Shown: positions 6,365 to 14,532, counted from the stretch's first letter. The stretch is 19,433 nt of DNA from VRUE01 sp044867925 (GCA_044867925.1 JBIOVV010000086.1:1-19433); one strand, 5' to 3'. Notes: a model not told the origin generated them from the sequence alone. Numbers and translations: made by a program.

Positions 6365-9040
6365 ATGAAGGCAGCCGAGATCCGCCGGACCTACCTCTCC
6401 TTCTTCGCCGAGCGCGGGCACAAGATCGTGCCCTCGGCCTCGCTGGTTCCCTCGGCGCACGACCCCTCGGTGCTGCTGACGACCGCGGGGATGCAGCCGT
6501 TCAAGCCCTACTTCCTCGGTCGCGAGGAGCCGCCAGCGCGGCGCCTCGCCGACGTGCAGAAGTGCTTTCGCACGACCGACATCGAGGAGGTCGGCAATAC
6601 CGCCCGCCACCTCACCTTCTTCGAGATGCTCGGCAACTGGAGCTTCGGCGACTACTTCAAGGAGGAGTCGATTCCCTGGGGTTGGGAGCTCTCGACGCAG
6701 GGCTTCGGCATGGACCCCGAGCGGATCTGGGTCACCGTCTTCGGCGGCGACGAGGAGCTCGGGCTCGGCCCCGACGAGGAGGCGATAGAGGTCTGGCGCC
6801 GGGTCGGAGTCCCCCAGGAGCGCATCGTCCGCCTCGGCCGCGAGGACAACTTCTGGCAAGCCGGACCGGCCGGTCCCTGCGGCCCCTGCTCGGAGCTGTA
6901 CCTCGATCGCGGCGAGGAGTTCGGCGCCGCCGGCGAGCGGCCGGGGGACGACACCGATCGCTTCCTCGAGTTCTGGAACCACGTCTTCATGACCTACGAC
7001 CTCGGCGCCGACGGCTCGCTGACCGAGCTGCCGATGCGCAACATCGACACCGGCATGGGGCTGGACCGCATGGCGGCGATCCTGCAGGACGTCCCCTCGG
7101 TCTACGAGACCGACCTGGTCCGGCCGCTGATCGACCTCGCCGAGGAGATGTCGGGCCGCTCCTACGCCGACGGCGGCGAGGTGACCCGGGCGATGAGGAT
7201 CGTCGCCGACCACTCGCGCGGCGCCGCCTTCCTGATCGCCGACGGGGTCGTGCCCTCCAACGAGGACCGCGGCTACATCCTGCGCCGGATCATGCGCCGG
7301 GCGATCCAGCAGGGCCGCACGCTGGGGCTCGAGTCTCCCTGGCTGGGACGCTTCGCCGCGCGCACGATCGAGGTGATGGGCGACGCCTATCCGGAGCTGG
7401 CCGCCGAGCGCGAGAGCATCGCCCGCTGGGTCGGCGACGAGGAGGAGAGCTTCGGCCGCACCCTGGAGCGCGGCAGCGAGCTGCTCGAGCGGCTCGTCGC
7501 CGAGGCCAAGGAGTCCGGGACCTCCTGGATCGAGGCCGCCGACGCCTTCGAGCTCCACGACACCTACGGCTTCCCCTACGACCTGACCAAGGAGCTGCTC
7601 GCCGAGCAGGGGCTTTCGGTCGACGACGGCGGCTTCGAGGAGCTGATGGAGGAGCAGCGGCAGCGCTCCCGCGTCGGCTCGGCGACCGCGCACGGATCCG
7701 AGAATCGCCACGAGCAGGTGATCGCCTTCGCCGGCTCGGCCGCGCCGACGCGCTTCGTCGGCTACGAGATGCTGCGCTCGACCACCGGTCTCGCCGCGGT
7801 CGAGAGCGAGAACGGCCGCGCCCTGGTCAAGCTCGAGGAGAGCCCCTTCTACGCCGAGGGCGGCGGTCAGGTCGCCGACTCGGGGACGATCAGCTGGGAG
7901 AGCGGGGAAGCGGAAGTCGTCGACGTCTACCGGGTCGGCGATGACCAGGTGCTCGAGGTCATTCCCCGCCGCCCCCGGACGCGGGAGCAAGGACGCGAGG
8001 CTGCCGGGGGTGATGAGCGCGTCCTTGTGGGAGCAGAGGAGGCGGCGGTTGTTGCTCAGGTCGATCGCGAGACCCGCCACGCGACGATGCGCAACCACAC
8101 CGCGACCCACCTCCTCCACGCGGCGCTGCGCGAGCGGCTCGGCACCCACGTGCGCCAGGCCGGCTCGGCCGTGCGCCCCGACAAGCTGCGCTTCGACTTC
8201 ACCCACGGCCAGGGGCTGGGCAGCGAGGAGCTGCGCGCGGTCGAGGACCGCGTCAACGAGTGGATCAAGGCAAGCCGGCCGGTGCGCTGGCTGGAGATGG
8301 ATCGCGCCGAGGCCGAGCGCCTGGGGGCGATGGCGCTCTTCGGCGAGAAGTACGGCGAGTGGGTGCGGGTGGTCGAGGTCGACGGCGTCTCGCGTGAGCT
8401 CTGCGGCGGCACCCACGTCGCCAACACGGCCGAGATCGGCATCTTCAAGATCGCCTCCGAGGGCTCCAGCGCCGCCAACGTGCGCCGGATCGAGGCGCTC
8501 AGCGGCCCGGCCGCGATCGACTGGTTCCGCCAGCGCGAGGAGCGGCTGGACGAGATCGGCGAGCTGCTCGGCTCCCCCCAGGACCCGATCGGCGGCGCCC
8601 GCCGCGCCGCCGAGCGCCTGCGCGAGGCCGGCAAGGGCGCCGAGCAGGCCCAGAGGCACCTGCTCGGCGAGGAGGCGGAGCGCCTCGTATCCGAGGCCGC
8701 CGACGCCAACGGCATCGCGCTCGTCGCCTCACGCGCGCCGCTCGCCGATCAGAAGCAGCTGCTAGAGCTGGCCAACCGCGTCCAGTCGAAGCTCGGCGGC
8801 GAGGCAGCGGTCGCTCTCGGCGGCGCCGAGGGGAGCAAGGTCGCGCTCGTCGTCCTCGTCTCCAAGGGGGCGGTCGAGCGTGGCCTCTCGGCCGCCGCGG
8901 CCGTGCGCGAGGCGGCGCCGATCGTCGGCGGGGGAGGGGGCGGCCGCGACGACATGGCGCAGGCCGGCGGCAAGGACCCCGACAGGCTCGACGAGGCGCT
9001 CGCGGTTGCCCGGGCGGCGCTCGAGAAGGCGGCGGGATAG
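6365..9040 (+). CDS. alaS: Alanyl-tRNA synthetase with an extra linker segment
   Basis: 891 aa. The class II catalytic core is residues 1-240 (TTAGMQPFKPYF, CFRTTDIEEVGNTARHLTFFEMLGNW, NIDTGMGLDR), followed by the tRNA-binding helical domain to about 430. The editing domain has HTATH 578-582 and CGGTH 680-684, which together supply the zinc-binding site. The C-Ala domain ends in the usual GGGGGGRDDMAQAGGK near 855-870. The enzyme charges tRNA-Ala and clears mis-made Ser/Gly-tRNA-Ala. Between the beta-barrel (YRVGDDQVLEV) and the editing domain (VDRETRHATMRNH) lies an unusual segment, residues about 533-566, that is longer than the short EGELxxGxRVxAxVD-type link I expect. Its DNA carries an inverted repeat (separate entry). 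It heads the alaS-ruvX-mltG-aroE run, with only 2 nt to ruvX. Confidence 0.97.
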   Translation: MKAAEIRRTYLSFFAERGHKIVPSASLVPSAHDPSVLLTTAGMQPFKPYFLGREEPPARRLADVQKCFRTTDIEEVGNTARHLTFFEMLGNWSFGDYFKEESIPWGWELSTQGFGMDPERIWVTVFGGDEELGLGPDEEAIEVWRRVGVPQERIVRLGREDNFWQAGPAGPCGPCSELYLDRGEEFGAAGERPGDDTDRFLEFWNHVFMTYDLGADGSLTELPMRNIDTGMGLDRMAAILQDVPSVYETDLVRPLIDLAEEMSGRSYADGGEVTRAMRIVADHSRGAAFLIADGVVPSNEDRGYILRRIMRRAIQQGRTLGLESPWLGRFAARTIEVMGDAYPELAAERESIARWVGDEEESFGRTLERGSELLERLVAEAKESGTSWIEAADAFELHDTYGFPYDLTKELLAEQGLSVDDGGFEELMEEQRQRSRVGSATAHGSENRHEQVIAFAGSAAPTRFVGYEMLRSTTGLAAVESENGRALVKLEESPFYAEGGGQVADSGTISWESGEAEVVDVYRVGDDQVLEVIPRRPRTREQGREAAGGDERVLVGAEEAAVVAQVDRETRHATMRNHTATHLLHAALRERLGTHVRQAGSAVRPDKLRFDFTHGQGLGSEELRAVEDRVNEWIKASRPVRWLEMDRAEAERLGAMALFGEKYGEWVRVVEVDGVSRELCGGTHVANTAEIGIFKIASEGSSAANVRRIEALSGPAAIDWFRQREERLDEIGELLGSPQDPIGGARRAAERLREAGKGAEQAQRHLLGEEAERLVSEAADANGIALVASRAPLADQKQLLELANRVQSKLGGEAAVALGGAEGSKVALVVLVSKGAVERGLSAAAAVREAAPIVGGGGGGRDDMAQAGGKDPDRLDEALAVARAALEKAAG
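7983..8035 (+). repeat. Inverted repeat with short direct-repeat flanks inside alaS
   Basis: CAAGGACGCG (7988-7997) is perfectly complementary to CGCGTCCTTG (8018-8027) around a 20-nt loop. GGGAGCA occurs on both sides in direct orientation (7983-7989 and 8029-8035). The unit lies exactly in the part of AlaS that looks inserted, and it keeps the frame open. No second copy was noticed in this window. Confidence 0.6.
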
Positions 9041-9042
9041 GA

Positions 9043-9450
9043 GTGCGGGTCCTCGCCCTCGATCACGGCACGGCCCGGATCGGCTGCGCGATCTCCGACC
9101 CGAGCGGCACCCTGGCGACGCCGCTGCCGGTGATCGAACCGCCGGTGGCGCGCTCGGTCGCCGACCTGGTGGCGAAGCACGAGGTCGAGGTCGTCGTCGT
9201 CGGCCTGCCGCTCCACCTCAGCGGCGAGGAAGGCAGCCAGGCCGCCCTGGCCCGCAGCTTCTGCGCAGAACTCGAGGCGCTGCTGGAGATCCCGGTCGAG
9301 ACCTACGACGAGCGGCTGACCACGCGGATGGCGGAGACGAGCAAGCGTGAAGGCGCGGCCGCCGCACCCGACTCCCTCGCCGCCGCCCACCTGCTGCAGG
9401 CCTACCTCGCGGGCCGCGCCGCGATCGAGGAGCGCGACGATGAGCGATGA
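9043..9450 (+). CDS. ruvX: YqgF/RuvX RNase H-fold nuclease (pre-16S rRNA processing / Holliday junction resolvase-like)
   Basis: 135 aa, the normal family length. Motifs: VLALDHGTARIGCAISD with the first catalytic Asp at residue 7, VVVVGLPLHLSGEEG, TYDERLTTRMAE carrying the acidic second site, and DSLAAAHLLQAYL with the last Asp. This RNase H-like family (YqgF) trims the 5' end of pre-16S rRNA in E. coli and was earlier proposed as a resolvase. The start is GTG 9043, two bases after the alaS stop; MRVLALDHGT is the typical N-terminus. The 3' end overlaps mltG by 11 nt. The alaS-ruvX-mltG-aroE order is common in Gram-positive lineages and supports one operon. Confidence 0.95.
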   Translation: MRVLALDHGTARIGCAISDPSGTLATPLPVIEPPVARSVADLVAKHEVEVVVVGLPLHLSGEEGSQAALARSFCAELEALLEIPVETYDERLTTRMAETSKREGAAAAPDSLAAAHLLQAYLAGRAAIEERDDER

Positions 9451-10465
9451 CCTGCTCGCGGCCGAACGGGAGAAGCGCCGGCGCGAACGCGAAGAGCGCC
9501 GGCAGAAGCGCGGCGGCGAGCCGCCGCCGGCAGCGGCGCCGGCAGATCGAGGGCCGGCCTCACCTCCGCCGCCCCCGCCGCAGCCAAGGTCGGCAAGGGC
9601 CCCGCGGCCGCTGCGCCCGGGCCGGCGGCGGCTGGGCATCGCCGCGGCTCTGGCCGTCGTCCTCCTCGGCATCGCCGCGATCGCGGCGCTCGCCTACATG
9701 CACTTCCACAAAGAGACTCCGCCGCCGCTGGTGGTCCGCACGATCACGGTGACCATCCCCGAGGGCCTGACGCGCTCCCAGACCGCGGAGGTCGCCAAGC
9801 GGGAAGGCCTGCGAGGCAGCTACGAGCAGGCCAGCGTGCGCTCGAAATACCTCAACCCGGCCAAGTACGGCGGGAAGGGCGCAAAGGACCTCGAGGGCTT
9901 TCTCTTTCCCGACACCTTCGAGCTGGAAAAAGGCGCCGGCGCCGCGAATTTGGTCCAGCTGCAGCTCGAAGACTTCAAGCGGCGCATCGCCGGGGTCGAC
10001 ATGAGCTACGCACGCTCGAAGAACCTGACCGTCTACGACGTGATCACGATCGCCTCGATGGTCGAGGACGAGGCGGGGGTGGAAAGCCAGCGCGAGCTGG
10101 TCGCCGCGGTCATCTACAACCGCCTGCGCGAAGGGATGCCGCTGGGCATCGACGCGACGACCCGCTTCGCCACCGGCAACTACACCGAGCCGCTGACAGA
10201 ATCCGAACTGGCGATCGACTCGCCGTACAACACGCGCACCAACACCGGGCTGCCGCCGGGGCCGATCGACAGCCCCGGCCTCGCCTCGATCGAAGCGGCC
10301 GCCCGCCCGGCCAAGGTCGACTACCTCTTCTACGTGGCGGAACCCGGCGCCTGCAACAAGCTCGCCTTCTCCTCGACCGAAGCCGAGTTCAATGCCGACG
10401 TCGAACGCTACAACTCGGCCCGCGAAGCGGCCGGCGGCAACTCGCCGGACAGCTGCGGGGAATAG
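9440..10465 (+). CDS. mltG: Endolytic peptidoglycan transglycosylase MltG
   Basis: 341 aa from ATG 9440. An in-frame extension back to 9347 would overlap most of the ruvX 3' end and is rejected. The N-terminus is a charged, then Pro-rich cytoplasmic tail (residues 1-63), followed by one membrane helix about 64-87 and the periplasm-side YceG domain. Signatures: LEGFLFPDTFEL 151-162, VITIASMVEDEAG 201-213 with the catalytic-type Glu (E209/E211), VAAVIYNRLREGMPLGIDATTRF, SPYNTR 261-266 and GLPPGPIDSPGLASIEAAARP. The protein cleaves nascent glycan strands and so sets their length during wall synthesis. A Cys pair near the C-terminal half (Cys305, Cys339) could form a disulfide. Two bases separate it from aroE. 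Confidence 0.95.
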   Translation: MSDDLLAAEREKRRREREERRQKRGGEPPPAAAPADRGPASPPPPPPQPRSARAPRPLRPGRRRLGIAAALAVVLLGIAAIAALAYMHFHKETPPPLVVRTITVTIPEGLTRSQTAEVAKREGLRGSYEQASVRSKYLNPAKYGGKGAKDLEGFLFPDTFELEKGAGAANLVQLQLEDFKRRIAGVDMSYARSKNLTVYDVITIASMVEDEAGVESQRELVAAVIYNRLREGMPLGIDATTRFATGNYTEPLTESELAIDSPYNTRTNTGLPPGPIDSPGLASIEAAARPAKVDYLFYVAEPGACNKLAFSSTEAEFNADVERYNSAREAAGGNSPDSCGE

Positions 10466-10467
10466 CC

Positions 10468-11259
10468 GTGCCGCGCCTCGCCGTCCTCGGCTACCCGGTC
10501 GGCCACTCGCGCTCGCCGGCGATGCACGGCGCCGCGCTCGCCGAGCTGGGCCTCAGCGAGGAGTGGAGCTACGAGGCGATCGAGGTCGCTCCCGACGCCT
10601 TCGAGCCGCGTGTGCAAGCGATGCCGGGCGAAGGCTTCGTCGGGGCGAACGTCACCGTTCCACACAAGAGCGCGGCGCTCTCGCTCGCCGACGAGCTCTC
10701 CGAGACCGCGCGCGAGATCGGCGCCGCCAACACGCTCGTCTTCGCCGACGACGAGGTCCGGGCGGAGAACACGGACGCCGCGGGGTTCCTGCGCGCGCTG
10801 CCCGGCTCGCCGGCCGGTAAGCGCACGCTGGTCCTCGGCGCGGGCGGCGCCGCCCGCGCGGTCGTCTGGGCGCTGCTGCGCGAGGGTGCTTCGGTGGACG
10901 TCTGGAACCGCACCGAGCTGCGCTCCCGACACCTCTGCGAGGAACTCGGCGGAGAGAGCGTCGCCGCGCCCCGCCAGGCCGCCTACGAGCTGCTCGTCAA
11001 CACGACCGCAGTCGGGCTCAGCGCGGAGGATCCGTTCGCCGAGCTGCCCTTGGCGGCGGGCGCCTTCGCGGCCGGCCAGATCGTCGTCGACATGGTCTAC
11101 GGGGCCGAGCCCACCGCCCTGCTGCGTGCCGCGACGGAGGCCGGGGCGACCATCGTCGACGGCCTCGAGGTCCTCGTCCAGCAGGGCGCTCTCTCGCTGG
11201 AAACCTGGACCGGCCGTCCCGCCCCCCTCGACACGATGCGCGCCGCCGCCCGCGGCTGA
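10468..11259 (+). CDS. aroE: Shikimate dehydrogenase
   Basis: 263 aa from GTG 10468. The substrate domain shows GYPVGHSRSPAMHGAAL, GANVTVPHK with catalytic Lys67, and AANTLV. ENTDAAGF holds the catalytic Asp103. The NADP domain has LVLGAGGAARA 121-131 and WNRT, the NADP-phosphate-binding type of loop. The C-terminal DGLEVLVQQGALSLETWTG is the usual family end with the substrate-contacting Gln. It reduces 3-dehydroshikimate to shikimate, step 4 of the pathway. It closes the alaS-ruvX-mltG-aroE run; a 75-nt gap with a strong hairpin separates it from aroC. Confidence 0.96.
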   Translation: MPRLAVLGYPVGHSRSPAMHGAALAELGLSEEWSYEAIEVAPDAFEPRVQAMPGEGFVGANVTVPHKSAALSLADELSETAREIGAANTLVFADDEVRAENTDAAGFLRALPGSPAGKRTLVLGAGGAARAVVWALLREGASVDVWNRTELRSRHLCEELGGESVAAPRQAAYELLVNTTAVGLSAEDPFAELPLAAGAFAAGQIVVDMVYGAEPTALLRAATEAGATIVDGLEVLVQQGALSLETWTGRPAPLDTMRAAARG

Positions 11260-11263
11260 TCGT

Positions 11264-11309
11264 CGAGTGGCGGCTTATGCACACCAGGGTGTGCTCAACT
11301 CGCCACTCG
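11264..11309 (+). promoter_or_regulatory. Nested inverted repeat between aroE and aroC
   Basis: Outer arms CGAGTGGCG (11264-11272) and CGCCACTCG (11301-11309) are perfectly complementary. Inside them GCACACC (11279-11285) and GGTGTGC (11288-11294) are too, around AG. The two stems are joined by a symmetric 6+6-nt internal loop, giving 16 bp in 46 nt. There is no T-run behind it. The 3' outer arm sits where a -35 for the aroC -10 hexamer would lie, so it could be an operator, or a terminator for the aroE transcript. Confidence 0.7.
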
Positions 11310-11318
11310 CGCCGCCGA

Positions 11319-11324
11319 TAGCCT
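11319..11324 (+). promoter_or_regulatory. TAGCCT -10 hexamer, probable leaderless promoter of aroC
   Basis: TAGCCT matches TANNNT and ends 10 nt before ATG 11335. No Shine-Dalgarno is present. This gives aroC and the genes behind it a possible promoter of their own, independent of alaS-aroE. Confidence 0.5.
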
Positions 11325-11334
11325 TGCGCTGCAC

Positions 11335-12501
11335 ATGAGCGGGTTCAGGTTCACCACAGCGGGGGAGTCGCACGGGCCGGGGCTGGTCGCGATCGTCGAG
11401 GGGATGCCGGCCGGGCTCGCGCTCGATCGCGAGGCGCTCGACCGCGACATGGCGCGGCGCCAGCTCGGCCACGGGCGCGGCGGCCGGATGAAGATCGAGA
11501 CCGACACGGTCGAGGTTCGCTCCGGGCTGCGCCACGGGCGCACGCTGGGCAGCCCGATCGCCGTCCTCGTCGCCAACCGCGACTACGCCAACTGGGAGGA
11601 GCGGATGAATCCCTGGCCGGTCGAGGCGGAGGTCGACGAAGTGCACCTGCCACGTCCCGGCCACGCCGACCTGGTCGGCGCCCAGAAGTACGGCCACGCC
11701 GACATCCGCAACGTGCTCGAGCGGGCCAGCGCCCGCGAGACGGCCGCTCGCGTCGCCGCCGGCTCGCTCGCCCGCGGCTTCCTCACCGCTCTCGGCGTCA
11801 GCATCCACAGTCACGTCACCCAGATCGCCTCGGTCAGCGCCCCCGAGCGCGACCGCCTCGGCCCCGACGATTTCGACGGCGTCGACGACGACCCGGTGCG
11901 CTGTCTCGACCCCGAGGCGAGCGCGGCGATGGTCGCCGAGATCAACCGGCTGCGCAAGGCCAACGAGAGCCTCGGCGGCACCTTCGAGGTGCGCGCCTTC
12001 GGCCTCGTGCCCGGCCTCGGCTCGCACATCTCCTGGGAAGACCGCCTCGACGGCCGCCTCGCCGGCGCCGTCGCCTCGATCCAGTCGGTCAAGGGCGTCG
12101 CGATCGGCGAAGCCTGGGACGTCGCCGGGCGACCGGGCTCGGAGGCGCACGACGAGATCTTCTGGTCGCAGGAGCGCGGCTACTTCCGTGAGACCAACCA
12201 CGCCGGCGGGCTGGAGGGGGGCATGACCAACGGCCTGCCGCTCTCGGTCCGCGCCGCGATCAAGCCGATCTCGACTCTGACCAAGCCGCTGCGCTCGGTC
12301 GACACCGAGACCAAGGAGCCGGCCCAGGCGCTGCGCGAGCGCACCGACTCGACCGTGGTTCCCGCTGCCGCCGTCGTCGCCGAGGCGATGGTCTGCCTCG
12401 TCCTCGCCCGCACCTACCGCGAGAAGTTCGGCGGCGACCACATCGACGACGTGCTGGCCGCGGTCGAGGCCTACAAGAGCCGCATCGACTTTCGCGGATG
12501 A
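11335..12501 (+). CDS. aroC: Chorismate synthase
   Basis: 388 aa, the normal length. Family signatures in order: FTTAGESHGPGLVAIVEGMPAG near the N-terminus, RRQLGHGRGGRMKIETD, SGLRHGRTLGSPIAVLV, PRPGHADLVGAQKYGHADIRNVLERASARETAARVAAG, then GGLEGGMTNGLPL and RTDSTVVPAAAVVAEAM. It makes chorismate from EPSP with reduced FMN, the last common step to aromatic amino acids and folate. It starts a second aro block (aroC-aroKB-aroQ). The 49-nt gap to aroKB holds a clear palindrome. Confidence 0.97.
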   Translation: MSGFRFTTAGESHGPGLVAIVEGMPAGLALDREALDRDMARRQLGHGRGGRMKIETDTVEVRSGLRHGRTLGSPIAVLVANRDYANWEERMNPWPVEAEVDEVHLPRPGHADLVGAQKYGHADIRNVLERASARETAARVAAGSLARGFLTALGVSIHSHVTQIASVSAPERDRLGPDDFDGVDDDPVRCLDPEASAAMVAEINRLRKANESLGGTFEVRAFGLVPGLGSHISWEDRLDGRLAGAVASIQSVKGVAIGEAWDVAGRPGSEAHDEIFWSQERGYFRETNHAGGLEGGMTNGLPLSVRAAIKPISTLTKPLRSVDTETKEPAQALRERTDSTVVPAAAVVAEAMVCLVLARTYREKFGGDHIDDVLAAVEAYKSRIDFRG

Positions 12502-12509
12502 GGTCGACG

Positions 12510-12532
12510 TTTTCCATGCCCTACATGGAAAA
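12510..12532 (+). promoter_or_regulatory. AT-rich palindrome between aroC and aroKB
   Basis: TTTTCCATG (12510-12518) and CATGGAAAA (12524-12532) form a perfect 9-bp inverted repeat around CCCTA. It begins 8 nt after the aroC stop and ends 18 nt before ATG 12551. It is clearly richer in AT than the flanks. GGAA within the 3' arm could instead pair with TTCC at 12535-12538. There is no terminator-like T-run, and no Shine-Dalgarno or TANNNT hexamer before aroKB. It could be an operator or an RNA hairpin that controls aroKB translation. Confidence 0.65.
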
Positions 12533-12550
12533 AGTTCCTTTCCTTCGCCG

Positions 12551-14080
12551 ATGAAGCCGGCGCTCGTCTTCATCGGGTTCATGGGCGCTGGGAAGTCGAC
12601 GGCGCTCGCGGCCGCTCGCGACGCCGGCCTGCGGACGACCGAGATCGACGCGCTGATGGAAGAGGCGTTCGGCAAGCCGATCCGGCAGGCCTTCGAAGAG
12701 GACGGGGAGGAGGCCTTCCGCAGCCGCGAGGCCGAGGTCGTCGGCTCCCTGCTCGAGCAGGCCGACGGCGGTGCGATCGCGCTCGGCGGCGGCAGCGTCC
12801 TCTCCGAGCGCGTGCGCGAGGCGCTCGGCCGTCACTTCGTCGTCTGGCTGCAGGTCGGCGCCCGCGAGGCGTGGAGTCGCATCGCCCGCAGCGACCGGCC
12901 CCTGGCCAAAAACGCCGAAGACGTCGAACGGCTGCTGGCGGAGCGTCTGCCCTTCTACGAGTCGCTCGCCGATGCGATCGTGCCCCCCGGTGACCGCGGC
13001 TTGATCGCGCGGGCGATGCCCTCGCTCGTGGCCCTGACCGAGCAGCCCGAGGGAACCAAGATGCTCTGGGCGTCGAGCGTCTCCGGCGAGTACCCCATCT
13101 TCGTCGGGCCGGGACTTCTCGGCGCCGGCCCCTGGCCGCTGTCCGGAGGGCGCTTTTGCGTGACCCACCCCGCGATCGCGTCTCTCTACGCTGATCGGCT
13201 CGGGCCCCTGGCGGCTCGCATCGAGGTCGAGCCAGGCGAGGCTTCGAAGTCGATGACCGAGGCCGAGCATGTCCTGCGCGAGCTGGCCCGCTCGGGGATG
13301 ACGCGTGAAGATCACATCGTCGCGCTGGGCGGTGGCGTAGTGGGCGACCTCGCGGGCTTGTGTGCCCACCTCTATCAGCGGGGCGTGCCGGTCGTGCAAA
13401 TCCCGACCACCCTGGTCGCCCAAGTCGACTCCGCCTACGGAGGCAAGACCGGCGTCGATCTGCCCGAGGGCAAGAACTACGCCGGCGCCTACCACCTGCC
13501 GGCCGCGGTCATCGCCGACACCGGCACGCTTGCCAGCTTGCCGGCAGACGAGCTCGCCGCCGGTTTCGTCGAGGCGCTGAAGACGGGACTGCTCGCGGGC
13601 GGCGCCCTTTGGGAGCGCGTACGGGCGATCGAGTCACTCGACCCCGCCCGGCTCGATGACGTCGTCTTCGCCTGCGCTCGCTACAAGTGCGAGATCGTCG
13701 CCGCCGACGAGCGCGACGGCGGCGTGCGCGCCGTGCTCAACCTCGGGCACACGGTCGGCCACGCGATCGAGGCGGCGACCAGCTACGAGCGCTATCGCCA
13801 CGGCGAGGCGATCGGGCTCGGCCTGCTCGCGGCACTGCGGCTGTCCTCGGCGCCAGAGCTGCGCGACGAGGTCGAGGCGATCCTGCACCGGCACGAGTTG
13901 CCGGTCGCGCTCGACTCCGCGATCCCGGTCGACGCGGTGGTCGACGCTCTGCAGCGCGACAAGAAGCGCACCGCGGCCGGGGTCGGCTTCGTCCTGCTCT
14001 CCAAGCCGGGTGAGCCTCGCACGGATCAGCTGGTCGATCCGGCTAAGGTCGAGGCCGCCGTGTCGGAGCTCCACCCATGA
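12551..14080 (+). CDS. aroKB: Bifunctional shikimate kinase / 3-dehydroquinate synthase
   Basis: 509 aa, one frame. Residues 1-165 are shikimate kinase: P-loop GFMGAGKST 9-17, Asp33 in EIDALM, FRSRE 56-60, GGGS 79-82 and lid RPLAK 116-120. A short linker leads to 3-dehydroquinate synthase (about 176-509): GGGVVGDLAG 260-269, IPTTLVAQVDSAYGGKTGVD 284-303, and metal-site residues Glu341 (EALKTG), His400 or His404 (NLGHTVGHAIE) and His417 (HGEAI). It carries out steps 2 and 5 of the shikimate pathway. AroK-AroB fusions are known in several bacterial groups. The 3' end overlaps aroQ as ATGA, so dehydroquinate is made and dehydrated by co-translated enzymes. Confidence 0.97.
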   Translation: MKPALVFIGFMGAGKSTALAAARDAGLRTTEIDALMEEAFGKPIRQAFEEDGEEAFRSREAEVVGSLLEQADGGAIALGGGSVLSERVREALGRHFVVWLQVGAREAWSRIARSDRPLAKNAEDVERLLAERLPFYESLADAIVPPGDRGLIARAMPSLVALTEQPEGTKMLWASSVSGEYPIFVGPGLLGAGPWPLSGGRFCVTHPAIASLYADRLGPLAARIEVEPGEASKSMTEAEHVLRELARSGMTREDHIVALGGGVVGDLAGLCAHLYQRGVPVVQIPTTLVAQVDSAYGGKTGVDLPEGKNYAGAYHLPAAVIADTGTLASLPADELAAGFVEALKTGLLAGGALWERVRAIESLDPARLDDVVFACARYKCEIVAADERDGGVRAVLNLGHTVGHAIEAATSYERYRHGEAIGLGLLAALRLSSAPELRDEVEAILHRHELPVALDSAIPVDAVVDALQRDKKRTAAGVGFVLLSKPGEPRTDQLVDPAKVEAAVSELHP

Positions 14081-14532
14081 CCACGTCCCACAACCGGGTC
14101 GCCGTCCTGCACGGGGTCAACTTCGACGTCCTCGACCGTCGCGATCCGGCGGTCTACGGCGGGCTCTCGCTGCGCGAACTGGAGACCAAGATCGAACGCT
14201 GGGCTCACGGGCTGGGCCTGGAAGCGATCTTCTTCCAGACCAATGCCGAGGGCGAGTTCTGCGAGTACCTGCACCGGGTGCCCGAGCTTGCCGACGCGGC
14301 GATCGTCAACGCCGGCGCCTGGAGCCACTACAGCCGGGCGATCGCCGACGCGCTCGACGTCGCCGGGGTGCCCTCGGTCGAGGTCCATCTCTCCGACGTC
14401 GAGGCGCGCGACGAGTGGCGCAAGCTGTCGGTCTTCGACGGCCTGGTGCTGGCCAAGATCTCCGGCAAGGGCCCCGACGGCTACCGCGAGGCGCTCGAGC
14501 TGCTGGCCGGCGAGCTCGGCGCCGGCCGATGA
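14077..14532 (+). CDS. aroQ: Type II 3-dehydroquinate dehydratase, divergent form
   Basis: 151 aa. Compared with M. tuberculosis AroQ as I recall it, catalytic residues are kept: Asn15, Arg22, Tyr27 (HGVNFDVLDRRDPAVYGG), Asn78, His84 (IVNAGAWSHYS), His104, Ser106, Arg111 and Arg115 (VEVHLSDVEARDEWR). Secondary positions differ: the usual NGPNLN is HGVNFD, SNxHARE is SDVEARD (Asp107 for Asn, Glu109 for His), and LRDA is IADA. It should still dehydrate 3-dehydroquinate (step 3), as its place between aroKB and pepP suggests, but it belongs to an unusual branch. Both ends overlap neighbours by ATGA. A canonical paralogue lies at the right edge of the window. Confidence 0.9.
   Translation: MTTSHNRVAVLHGVNFDVLDRRDPAVYGGLSLRELETKIERWAHGLGLEAIFFQTNAEGEFCEYLHRVPELADAAIVNAGAWSHYSRAIADALDVAGVPSVEVHLSDVEARDEWRKLSVFDGLVLAKISGKGPDGYREALELLAGELGAGR

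Noticed and set aside
6290..8659. A 789-codon open frame on the minus strand opposite alaS
   Set aside because: It mirrors the third-position GC bias of alaS, is Leu/Gly/Ala-rich without domain motifs, and alaS is certain on the other strand.
9347..9439. A longer MltG start in the ruvX gene
   Set aside because: It would add 31 residues of Pro/Arg-rich shadow sequence inside conserved ruvX codons; ATG 9440 gives the usual short overlap and a normal cytoplasmic tail.
11275..12675. A 466-codon open frame on the minus strand opposite aroC
   Set aside because: Same antisense artefact of high GC; it also runs across the aroC/aroKB gap and shows no recognisable domain.
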